A stretch of 15,196 nt of DNA from Candidatus Thorarchaeota archaeon (GTDB lineage Archaea; Asgardarchaeota; Thorarchaeia; Thorarchaeales; Thorarchaeaceae), in the NCBI GenBank assembly GCA_019057595.1, contig DXJI01000024.1:1-15196 (forward strand), written 5' to 3'. A program made the position numbers and the translations under genes. The notes below the pieces were generated by a model. It was not told where the DNA came from. It made no database searches and was given only the letters and a program-made list of their open reading frames with translations. This document shows, piece after piece, positions 7,159 to 13,490 of the stretch; position 1 is the first letter of the stretch, and each line of letters starts with the position of its first letter.

Positions 7159-8931
7159 TCAGAGTATGTGTTCCTCGTCCTTCTTTCCCCGTTTCTCCTT
7201 GTATTTGTCTTTGTCCCTAATGTAAACATCATCGAAGAGAGGAATACGAACAGGGAGGGGAAGTTCTCGATACGACTGAGTCACTATAGCCTCACCTCTT
7301 GACATGACTCGAAATTCATTCTCAAACCCTGAGATGTTCACACTGGCATTCTCTATTGCAGCCCTAATCTCTCGTTCGTTGCCCAACCTGAGGTTGATTT
7401 CGGTATTCATCTGACTGAGGATCACGTTGTCCAGTACGCTAACCTGTTGACTGACAACAAGGAGGCCAATGTTGAACTTTCTTCCCTGGCGACTGATGTC
7501 TTTGAAGACAGACTGACCCCTCATCAACTCGGGATTGAGAATGGAGGGGGCTTCCTCCACTGTCACCTGAATGACTGGAAGTGAACGCGGGTCACGTACT
7601 GGAGATTTGTTGTCAACTCCTCCATGGCCATAGAATGTGCGTGCTCTTGCTTTGACTCTGTTGAAGAATTTAGTTGGAAGTCTCATCTGCCCTTGCTGGT
7701 CAAAGTCACCCAAGTTACCACTGCTCTTTAATGCTCTACGCATGTCGGAGAGTGTCCGGGTCACTACTGTCGTGAGAAGGAACTGTTCTACATCTCGCAT
7801 CAGACTTGTATTGACCACAAGGATCCGGCCTGTTTCCATTGCATAGAAGATGTCATCTAAAGTGGAAGGAGTGTTCTTTTCACCATCTTCAACGAAGATT
7901 GGTGACCGCTCTATCATCCGGAGGCGGCGTTGCACGGCGCGGATTGTACCAATGGGAGTCTCAGGTGTCCCCTCATCCATGTCTAGAATTAGCCGAATCC
8001 AGTTCGCTCGTTCCCTGGAATATGCTGTATCTATGAGAGCTATCATCTGAGATGTAAACTCCATGATCGAGTAGAGGTCTCTAGGTTGAAGTTCGGACCA
8101 GAAAATTCGGATTTCATGGGCGTATTTCCGGATATTCCTCTGTGTGGCACTCTTGTGAGTTGTAAGGTAGTAGAAATCACCAATCACATCCTTTCGAGTG
8201 GAGGGACTCATATCCTCAACGACATCCTGGATACCGTATGTGTCGACACCTTTCGCGAACTCGTCATGGGGATCGATACAGAAAGCTGAGATTCGTTGAT
8301 GGTCCTCACTTGGATTTTGAAGTGCAACCAAGTTGTTGTCTATCATAGATTTGATCAATACCATCATCAGGTTGCTCTTCCCTGATCCCGTCGATCCGAA
8401 GATGCCAACATGCATTGGGAGGAACTTCAATGGTAATAGGACTGGAACATCCAATGTGTCTTCACCGACCTGGAGGTCTCCAACATAGATTTCTCCCGTG
8501 GTCTGACAGTCTAACATCTCCAACACAAACTCGTCTGAGACCCCCTTCACAGGGCGATATACAGAACCAAGATGGTCTGGGAGTCTTCTTGGAGACTTGA
8601 AGGTCCAATCATCTCCCTCCTTCTCTGCATAACCTAACATCCTGCCGCCTATGGTCAGGAGCATGTTCCGCTCAATTCCAGACAGATATGCATCTCCTTC
8701 AACCATGAGTGTGCTGGCAACACGGGTCATGTTGTCCACCTGTCGAAGGTAGTTCTCTAGACCAAGGACCCTAAAGAAGAAGACCCGTTCACGACCATCA
8801 CGATGAGAGTAGATCATGAATATCTCACCGACACTGATGTCACGGTTATTGCCCATAATCTCGAGGGAGGTCTGATTCCCTCCACCCACTTTTCCGTATA
8901 GTTCTCCTAGTCGGTCTTTGTCGAAACTCAT
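7159..8931 (-). CDS. herA: DNA double-strand break repair helicase/translocase HerA
   Basis: HerA is a hexameric FtsK/HerA-class ATPase that pumps DNA while NurA cuts it. The 590 residues begin with a HAS-barrel domain (about 10-150). The RecA-like core follows, with Walker A GSTGSGKSN (179-187, Lys185), a helical insertion (about 240-360), a Walker B-like strand VIQVTVEEAPS with Glu459/Glu460, the sensor segment LLVVSQQVSVLD, and an arginine-finger-like LRLGNEREIR. Walker B usually ends in DE; here the Asp is replaced by Glu. The C-terminal YRELPLPVRIPLFDD segment is typical of the family brace. The ATG at 8931 has AAGGTGATA just upstream, an excellent archaeal ribosome binding site. The gene lies 18 bp after nurA and 9 bp before mre11, consistent with a co-transcribed resection module. 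Confidence 0.95.
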   Translation of the reverse strand: MSFDKDRLGELYGKVGGGNQTSLEIMGNNRDISVGEIFMIYSHRDGRERVFFFRVLGLENYLRQVDNMTRVASTLMVEGDAYLSGIERNMLLTIGGRMLGYAEKEGDDWTFKSPRRLPDHLGSVYRPVKGVSDEFVLEMLDCQTTGEIYVGDLQVGEDTLDVPVLLPLKFLPMHVGIFGSTGSGKSNLMMVLIKSMIDNNLVALQNPSEDHQRISAFCIDPHDEFAKGVDTYGIQDVVEDMSPSTRKDVIGDFYYLTTHKSATQRNIRKYAHEIRIFWSELQPRDLYSIMEFTSQMIALIDTAYSRERANWIRLILDMDEGTPETPIGTIRAVQRRLRMIERSPIFVEDGEKNTPSTLDDIFYAMETGRILVVNTSLMRDVEQFLLTTVVTRTLSDMRRALKSSGNLGDFDQQGQMRLPTKFFNRVKARARTFYGHGGVDNKSPVRDPRSLPVIQVTVEEAPSILNPELMRGQSVFKDISRQGRKFNIGLLVVSQQVSVLDNVILSQMNTEINLRLGNEREIRAAIENASVNISGFENEFRVMSRGEAIVTQSYRELPLPVRIPLFDDVYIRDKDKYKEKRGKKDEEHIL

Positions 8932-8949
8932 CTTGTATCACCTTGGTCA

Positions 8950-10242
8950 TTATATGTCATAGTCAGCCCGTAGGGGCTCAGTTTTTACACCTTCCTGATT
9001 GAGCTCTCTCAATACATCCCCACACACTTCTCTAGCCAGCCGAAGGTCTTCGTAACTCAGCTTGCAGGAGCTGTGTGCAAGTGCTAGGGGAACAGGGTAA
9101 CCGTACCAGCGAGCGTCCCGTGACATGAACTCAATCTCAGCGAACAGGGATTTCTCGTTGAAACGTGTAGCCTTTGGATCGTCTGGGACAAATATGGTCT
9201 GTAGCCACCAGATCCTGTCAAAGTCGATACGAGAGGGCCGATTGTCTCTTGAGAAACTGTAGAGATAGGGTACTGCCAGCATCGGAGGAATGTAAGTCCG
9301 GTCCTCGTAGATGTGAAGACCACCACCAGGATCTTCTCTGCTTGGAAGGTGACAGAACCACTTGGCTCCCTCGCCAAACTTGTCCTTTGCCATCTTGGCT
9401 ATACGATGAGCGAAGGGGATAGTATGATTCTTACTCACTGCACAGAGGATGACGTCTTTCTGTCTTGCTAGCGCACAGAGGTCTCGGAGCATGAATCCAC
9501 TAGGCATAGAGGGATAGTGTCTCACATGATGCATGAAGACAGACATAGCTCCATCGATGAAAATGTACTTTGGCTGAAGGTCGCTTGTCAATATCTTGCG
9601 GATGGCTGCATACTCACTTGTCTTCCTAAGCTCCTCATGCACTGCAGGGTTTGTCAGCAATTGACCTCGAGATATCAGAGACTCCATGTCTCTTAGTCGT
9701 GGGACATGCTCCTCGAAATCAGACCCACCAAAGTCCGAGAATGAGGAGATCTGGCCACCCGTGTAATCACGAAAGAACGGAAGAGTCAGACTTGCGGTGT
9801 CCTTGAGAGGATAGATGTCTTCTAGGGACTCAGCCAGTTTGGTCCGAGCATCGTTTCGCACACCGGAATGCCAATGAGGATGTATCTGAGGCTGATCTCC
9901 GACCTCTGCTTCAAGTACATCTCGTTCAACTGGAGAAAACACGTTCTCTGAATGAGTGTTAGTATTGAGAACAACTGTGGAGGTGCTCAGGAGGTGCACA
10001 CGAATGTCATCGAGTGTCATCAGGCTGTCTGTGCCAGACCCATCAACTGCAGCCACACGAAAGTCCAAGTCTAGAATTATGTCAGAGGGGAATGGGTCGA
10101 TGGTATCGAGGAGTGTCTCATTGATCCGGACCTCGTCCTTAGAAAACTCCTGCTCGTCTCTTCTGTCCTGTTGATTCGTGATGTCGGTGAAGATCATCTT
10201 GAGTGTTCTTCTGAACTTCTCCGTGAGAATCTTCTCGAGCAT
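8950..10242 (-). CDS. nurA: DNA double-strand break repair nuclease NurA
   Basis: NurA is a dimeric, manganese-dependent 5'-3' nuclease with an RNase H-like fold that is threaded by DNA from HerA. In this 430-residue version the first acidic motif is AAVDGSGT (Asp67 from the ATG start), the second is YIFIDGAM (Asp230), followed by the conserved VSKNH segment and the late YPVPLALAHSS motif. These are the signature blocks of the NurA domain. An acidic, Asn-rich stretch between motifs I and II is longer than in the compact crenarchaeal proteins. Start: the ATG at 10242 is chosen because GAGAGAG sits nine bases upstream. A TTG at 10251 would add three residues but abuts that purine run. The gene is first in the operon, nearest the promoter. 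Confidence 0.92.
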   Translation of the reverse strand: MLEKILTEKFRRTLKMIFTDITNQQDRRDEQEFSKDEVRINETLLDTIDPFPSDIILDLDFRVAAVDGSGTDSLMTLDDIRVHLLSTSTVVLNTNTHSENVFSPVERDVLEAEVGDQPQIHPHWHSGVRNDARTKLAESLEDIYPLKDTASLTLPFFRDYTGGQISSFSDFGGSDFEEHVPRLRDMESLISRGQLLTNPAVHEELRKTSEYAAIRKILTSDLQPKYIFIDGAMSVFMHHVRHYPSMPSGFMLRDLCALARQKDVILCAVSKNHTIPFAHRIAKMAKDKFGEGAKWFCHLPSREDPGGGLHIYEDRTYIPPMLAVPYLYSFSRDNRPSRIDFDRIWWLQTIFVPDDPKATRFNEKSLFAEIEFMSRDARWYGYPVPLALAHSSCKLSYEDLRLAREVCGDVLRELNQEGVKTEPLRADYDI

Positions 10243-10278
10243 TGAATTCAACTCTCTCTACACACTACGATAGAACGG

Positions 10279-10320
10279 TAGGACCTCTGAAAGAGAGTCC
10301 TAGCTGGGGAATAAAAAGAT
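10279..10320 (-). promoter_or_regulatory. Probable nurA operon promoter with a bulged hairpin
   Basis: On the minus strand, ATCTTTTTATT at about 10321-10311 is TATA-like. Just downstream, 10279-10302 forms an inverted repeat: TAGGAC and CTCT pair with AGAG and GTCCTA, giving a 10-bp stem with one bulged A and a GAA loop. A start about 25 bp below the TATA centre would fall inside this repeat, roughly 50 bases before the nurA ATG. It could be an operator or a 5' hairpin in the messenger RNA. The repeat is seen directly; the promoter role is inferred. Confidence 0.38.
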
Positions 10321-10413
10321 ACCACTCGTTCAAGCAGAGTCGCTCCAGAGTGATATCAAATCGCGCCTTGATGCACTTTCACGCGTTCAAACCAGCATAG
10401 GTTCGAAATTACC

Positions 10414-10473
10414 TTTTAAGTAACAGATTCGCGTTTCTATTGCAGCAATCATACTGGTTCGACCATACCAGTA
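10414..10473 (+). promoter_or_regulatory. TATA-like box and start-proximal hairpin of the MBL-fold gene
   Basis: TTTTAAGT at 10414-10421, preceded by a purine-rich CGAAA, resembles an archaeal BRE/TATA pair. Transcription would begin near 10443. The short leader then contains a perfect 7-bp inverted repeat, TACTGGT (10452-10458) and ACCAGTA (10467-10473) around an 8-base loop, ending one base before the ATG at 10475. The rest of the 10243-10474 gap holds only a weak imperfect repeat at 10349-10377 and no recognisable gene or RNA. Confidence 0.4.
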
Positions 10474-10474
10474 C

Positions 10475-11185
10475 ATGTTGACGGGATGTGATTCGTTGCT
10501 CAAAATAACATACTTTGGTAAGACATCATTTGCACTGGAATTCAATGAAACTATCGTTCTGTTGAATCCAGGAATTTGGGACGGTGAAAAGATCGTTCCA
10601 GATGATTTCATGGCCAGAGTGGTCATTTCGACGAATCAAGCAGACGACGCTGTTGGAAACGCAGCAACCATCGCAGTAAACTCGAAGGCATGGTTTCTCG
10701 GGAACAAAGGAGCTGGTGAAAAGGCAACTGAGCAGGGTGTTAAACCATGGCTGCTTCATGAGCTGAAACCAGAGGTGTCCTATGAGATTCCTGATGTCAA
10801 GATCATGCCCTATGCCCTCACTCGAATGGAGGGTGGCGAGCGAATGGAGAATCTCGGTCTATACATCGAGATCGGGGACATGAAAGTCGGATATATGGGT
10901 GACACCATAATCCGAGGACCATTCGAACAGCTGGATATGGATGTCCTCATCACCCCGATTGGAGGAGATGGAGTATTCCCTGTGAAGGATGCAGTGAGTC
11001 TGTGCATTGATGCAAAGCCAAGAGTTGGCATTCCAATGAGATGGGCCTCAACAGAGGACACCAAGAAGTTCTCAAAATATATCCAACAGTTTGGTCAAGG
11101 AATCTCCCCAGTCGTAATGGAACCCGACCAGGTTCTCGAAGTACATTGGGCTGCAGGAAATGAGTTCAGATACGAGCTAAACTGA
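10475..11185 (+). CDS. Metallo-beta-lactamase-fold protein lacking most metal ligands (UPF0173-like)
   Basis: The 236 residues follow the layout of small MBL-fold hydrolases of the UPF0173/UlaG type. The opening strand is LKITYFGKTSFALEF, followed by IVLLNPG in place of ILIDPf, a helix-loop motif region, LGLYIEIGDMKVGYMGDT (GDT at 142-144), and a strand-loop DVLITPIGGDGVF. The catalytic HxHxDH motif is replaced by TNQADDAVG (53-61): His to Asn54, His to Ala56, Asp57 kept, last His to Ala59. No His is seen where the third ligand is usually found, and the late His position (usually PmHy) is Arg189. The fold is probably retained but metal-dependent hydrolysis is doubtful. A binding, scaffold or regulatory role is inference. 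The ATG at 10475 is used here; a TTG at 10496 would begin MLKITYFG as in many family members and has a partial GTGAT site before it. A 47-bp gap separates it from the co-directional downstream gene. Confidence 0.75.
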   Translation: MLTGCDSLLKITYFGKTSFALEFNETIVLLNPGIWDGEKIVPDDFMARVVISTNQADDAVGNAATIAVNSKAWFLGNKGAGEKATEQGVKPWLLHELKPEVSYEIPDVKIMPYALTRMEGGERMENLGLYIEIGDMKVGYMGDTIIRGPFEQLDMDVLITPIGGDGVFPVKDAVSLCIDAKPRVGIPMRWASTEDTKKFSKYIQQFGQGISPVVMEPDQVLEVHWAAGNEFRYELN

Positions 11186-11200
11186 TATTCTCTGCGACGT

Positions 11201-11209
11201 CAATATTAT
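11201..11209 (+). promoter_or_regulatory. Possible TATA box before the DUF11-like gene
   Basis: CAATATTAT lies 24-32 bases before the ATG at 11233, the spacing expected for a leaderless or nearly leaderless archaeal transcript. A GGGTG ribosome binding site at about 11220-11224 also exists, so the gene may be expressed both alone and by read-through from the MBL-fold gene. Confidence 0.25.
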
Positions 11210-11232
11210 GCTAGACAATGGGTGTGCACTGA

Positions 11233-13023
11233 ATGAGTGAGAATGAACGCAAAAAGGTTGTAATTGACCTCGAAGAAACAGAGAAGTCACAGCTCGGTGA
11301 ATTGAGTGAGCTGAGCAGTATTGATGTTTCTGGTGTCTTGAGTGTAAACAACACATCTGATGAGAACCGAATATGGAATGTCAAGATCCTCCTTGGAGAT
11401 AGTCGTGACAAAACAGACATCGGTGAGGAAACACTGACTGCAGGAGAAGTTGATGCAGGTGGAAAGTGGGATAACAAATATGGTATCTCTGTGAAAGCAC
11501 CAATAGCAACTTTTACTGAGGTCTTCGACACATGTGGAACAGTCGAGACCGAGGAACCGCATTGGGCCTACGTGATGGGCAAGGAAAATCCTGTAAAGAT
11601 CACACTCACAATCAAAAACGAGACAGATGGTGAGTTGGACAACATCATTCTCAACAAGACAATCCCACCCGAGTTATCAGACATTCAGGTTGTGTCTACG
11701 AAATCAGGTACAGCCGAGTATGATGAGGGGACCAAACAGGTCGTTTGGAAAGACTTCGTTATCTATCCACAAGAATCCTCAGAGCTAGTCATCAGTGCAA
11801 CTGGTATCGTAGAGGAAGTTGAATCCAGAAATGCTGGGGATGTAGTGATTACCTATCGAGGTGAAGGACAACAGAGGACACTCTTGGATCCAGATCTCAC
11901 TGCATTAACAGAGTTCCTTACAGGAATCGAAACTGCTGAAACCGAACCGAATACCTGGGAGTGCACACTCGAATGTTCAAACGAGAGCGACCTAGTGGTC
12001 AGACTCGACAAGGCGGAGGTATTTCTCATCCCAGAGGATGGCGGTGCAAAGCAGAAAATGATTGATGAGTCCCCCGGTATCGAAATGGCACCGGACCAAG
12101 AATGGAGCTCATCATTCCAAGTAAGCAGTAAGTCCACACCAAAGTGTACTCAGGAATTGACCTACAACCCCGTGGGTACCGTCACAAAGAGGGTGCTTGG
12201 TACAATCGAGAAGACTCAACAGGTACTTCCTGTCTATAACATCGAATACACAAAGGAGTTCGATCCCCCATCTGTAGCAAGCTTTGACAAGACCCCAGTA
12301 GAGATCACCATTGAGGTGAAGAACACTGGAACTGCAAGACTCAACGAGATAACTGTTGAAGACAACCTACCAGACGACATAATGCCACCGACAAGTGAGC
12401 ATATATCTGTCTGGATCAGAGGTAAGGAATATTCTGGTCCCTATGAGTTCACGGTAGATCCAGAAGACCAAGATCCAGAGAAGCCACACAAGATGACTTT
12501 CAGAGTAGAAGACCTGAAGGACTCAGGAGGCGAACTCGAACCTGGTGAGAGCCTCAAGATCAATTACGCAGTAATGGCCTGGCGAAATCGTCCAGAAAAG
12601 GAGTATCCGTCACCAATTGTATGTACAGCAAATATCTATCCAGCAGGAATACCCACTGTTGATGAAAGTCCGGAGGATGGACACAAACTTAGTGTGATAT
12701 ACAAGAAACGTGCCATATCAACGAAGAAAGCCATCAATAAAGGAGCTGGAGCTGGTGAGTACGTCGTTGTTCTTGTGGTCGCCAATAATGGAGAGGTGAC
12801 TGCTGAGAACATTGAGATCACGGACTGGATTCCATCCGGATTTGAATATGTTTCCACCGACCCAGAGGATGAGGCCCCAGAAATCTTCCCTGTTGATGAA
12901 GGTGGACTCTACATGGTCTGGACCTGGCAACGAATGAATCCAGGTGACAAGAAGAAAATCAGGGTGACAGTACAGGGTGAGGGCGAATACGAACGTCGCG
13001 AGCCTGAAGTAACTTCGATCTAG
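11233..13023 (+). CDS. Multi-domain Ig-like/DUF11 repeat protein, probably cytoplasmic
   Basis: This acidic 596-residue protein is nearly all beta-strand-like. Five Ig-like modules can be drawn, at about 31-90, 98-190, 205-310, 325-480 and 495-590. The second, fourth and fifth show DUF11-type signatures: KITLTIKNETDGELDNIILNKTIP, EITIEVKNTGTARLNEITVED and VVLVVANNGEVTAENIEITDWIP, each followed by a D/P-rich loop and a closing P-x-x-x-(K/S)-x-x-(I/V) strand. Modules 1-2 and 3-4 look like copies of a two-module unit. DUF11 proteins are usually exported and anchored. This one starts MSENERKKVVIDLEETEKSQ with no signal peptide, lacks any membrane segment, and ends right after the last module. It is therefore likely an internal scaffold or adhesion-like protein; its role is unknown. 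The start is an ATG with GGGTG eight bases upstream. The upstream neighbour is the degenerate MBL-fold gene. Confidence 0.72.
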   Translation: MSENERKKVVIDLEETEKSQLGELSELSSIDVSGVLSVNNTSDENRIWNVKILLGDSRDKTDIGEETLTAGEVDAGGKWDNKYGISVKAPIATFTEVFDTCGTVETEEPHWAYVMGKENPVKITLTIKNETDGELDNIILNKTIPPELSDIQVVSTKSGTAEYDEGTKQVVWKDFVIYPQESSELVISATGIVEEVESRNAGDVVITYRGEGQQRTLLDPDLTALTEFLTGIETAETEPNTWECTLECSNESDLVVRLDKAEVFLIPEDGGAKQKMIDESPGIEMAPDQEWSSSFQVSSKSTPKCTQELTYNPVGTVTKRVLGTIEKTQQVLPVYNIEYTKEFDPPSVASFDKTPVEITIEVKNTGTARLNEITVEDNLPDDIMPPTSEHISVWIRGKEYSGPYEFTVDPEDQDPEKPHKMTFRVEDLKDSGGELEPGESLKINYAVMAWRNRPEKEYPSPIVCTANIYPAGIPTVDESPEDGHKLSVIYKKRAISTKKAINKGAGAGEYVVVLVVANNGEVTAENIEITDWIPSGFEYVSTDPEDEAPEIFPVDEGGLYMVWTWQRMNPGDKKKIRVTVQGEGEYERREPEVTSI

Positions 13024-13037
13024 TATCCAAGAAATAC

Positions 13038-13108
13038 TTGGAATGGGTCCCCGGACTCATTCCAAAGTCTTACTCTTTTTCTTCTTTTTCTTCCTTTTCT
13101 ATCTCTTC
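13038..13108 (+). terminator. Hairpin plus T-rich tract ending the plus-strand gene pair
   Basis: TTGGAATGGGTCC (13038-13050) pairs with GGACTCATTCCAA (13053-13065), a 13-bp stem with one G-U pair. From 13069 the plus strand is almost all T and C, with several runs of 4-5 T, to about 13108. Archaeal transcription ends readily at U-rich tracts, and the hairpin may protect the 3' end. The T-rich tract lies inside the opposing small gene, where it encodes that gene's Glu/Lys tail. In the other direction the hairpin also follows that gene's stop codon at 13072-13070. Confidence 0.6.
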
Positions 13109-13414
13109 AAGTTCTTTGCGAGTCTGTGCAAGTTCTGCGTCGATGTCCTCAAGAGGCACATAATCTCCTACAGGATGAGTGTCTAGATGGTAGAGGACCT
13201 TGAATCCGGACAGAGTTTTGTGAAGTGCATTGGATATCTCCATGATGGCGTTGCCGACATTGGCATCATTCATATCATCCTCGTGCTCATAGATGAAGTC
13301 GTACGCACCCCGAACAGGTTTGAATCCAAGCTCTGTAAGCTTCGTCAATACTTGATGTGGAGAAGCCCCCTCACTGTTGAACCAGACAGTTACTCTTGTT
13401 ACGTACCTAGACAT
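13070..13414 (-). CDS. Small conserved archaeal-type protein with charged C-terminal tail
   Basis: This 114-residue protein was not assigned to a named family. Residues 1-90 (MSRYVTRVTVWFNSEGASP..., then LTELGFKPVRGAYDFIYEHED, IMEISNALHKTLSG and FKVLYHLDTHP) alternate strand and helix in a beta-alpha-beta-beta-alpha-beta order, suggesting a ferredoxin-like fold of the ACT/GlnB type. The tail from about residue 92 is a charged helix ending in repeated E-E-K. There is no signal peptide or membrane segment. The ATG at 13414 is chosen because GAGTGAT stands about four to five bases before it. A TTG at 13420 would add two residues but touches that site. A TATA-like TCTTAAAGC upstream suggests its own promoter, though it also lies 76 bp after the RaSEA gene on the same strand and could be read through. 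It converges on the DUF11-like gene. Confidence 0.75.
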   Translation of the reverse strand: MSRYVTRVTVWFNSEGASPHQVLTKLTELGFKPVRGAYDFIYEHEDDMNDANVGNAIMEISNALHKTLSGFKVLYHLDTHPVGDYVPLEDIDAELAQTRKELEEIEKEEKEEKE

Positions 13415-13460
13415 CGTCAATCACTCAGGATAGTTGAGAACATGCCACCGCTTCTCATTT

Positions 13461-13478
13461 GCTTTAAGACCTTTTTCT
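13461..13478 (-). promoter_or_regulatory. Possible BRE/TATA element for the small charged-tail gene
   Basis: On the minus strand a purine-rich GAAAAAGG is followed by TCTTAAAGC (to 13461), a BRE/TATA-like arrangement. A start near 13440 would leave a leader of about 25 bases before the ATG at 13414, room for its GAGTGAT ribosome binding site. Confidence 0.33.
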
Positions 13479-13490
13479 TTAATCCGTTAT

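Noticed and set aside
10327..10390. Repeated CGTTCAA words and related GGTTCGA words
   Set aside because: Too short and irregularly spaced to be called operators or a repeat array.
10381..10425. tRNA-like TTCGAAAT loop in the gap before the MBL-fold gene
   Set aside because: The flanking bases do not form the 5-bp T-stem, and no acceptor, D or anticodon arms could be laid out upstream.
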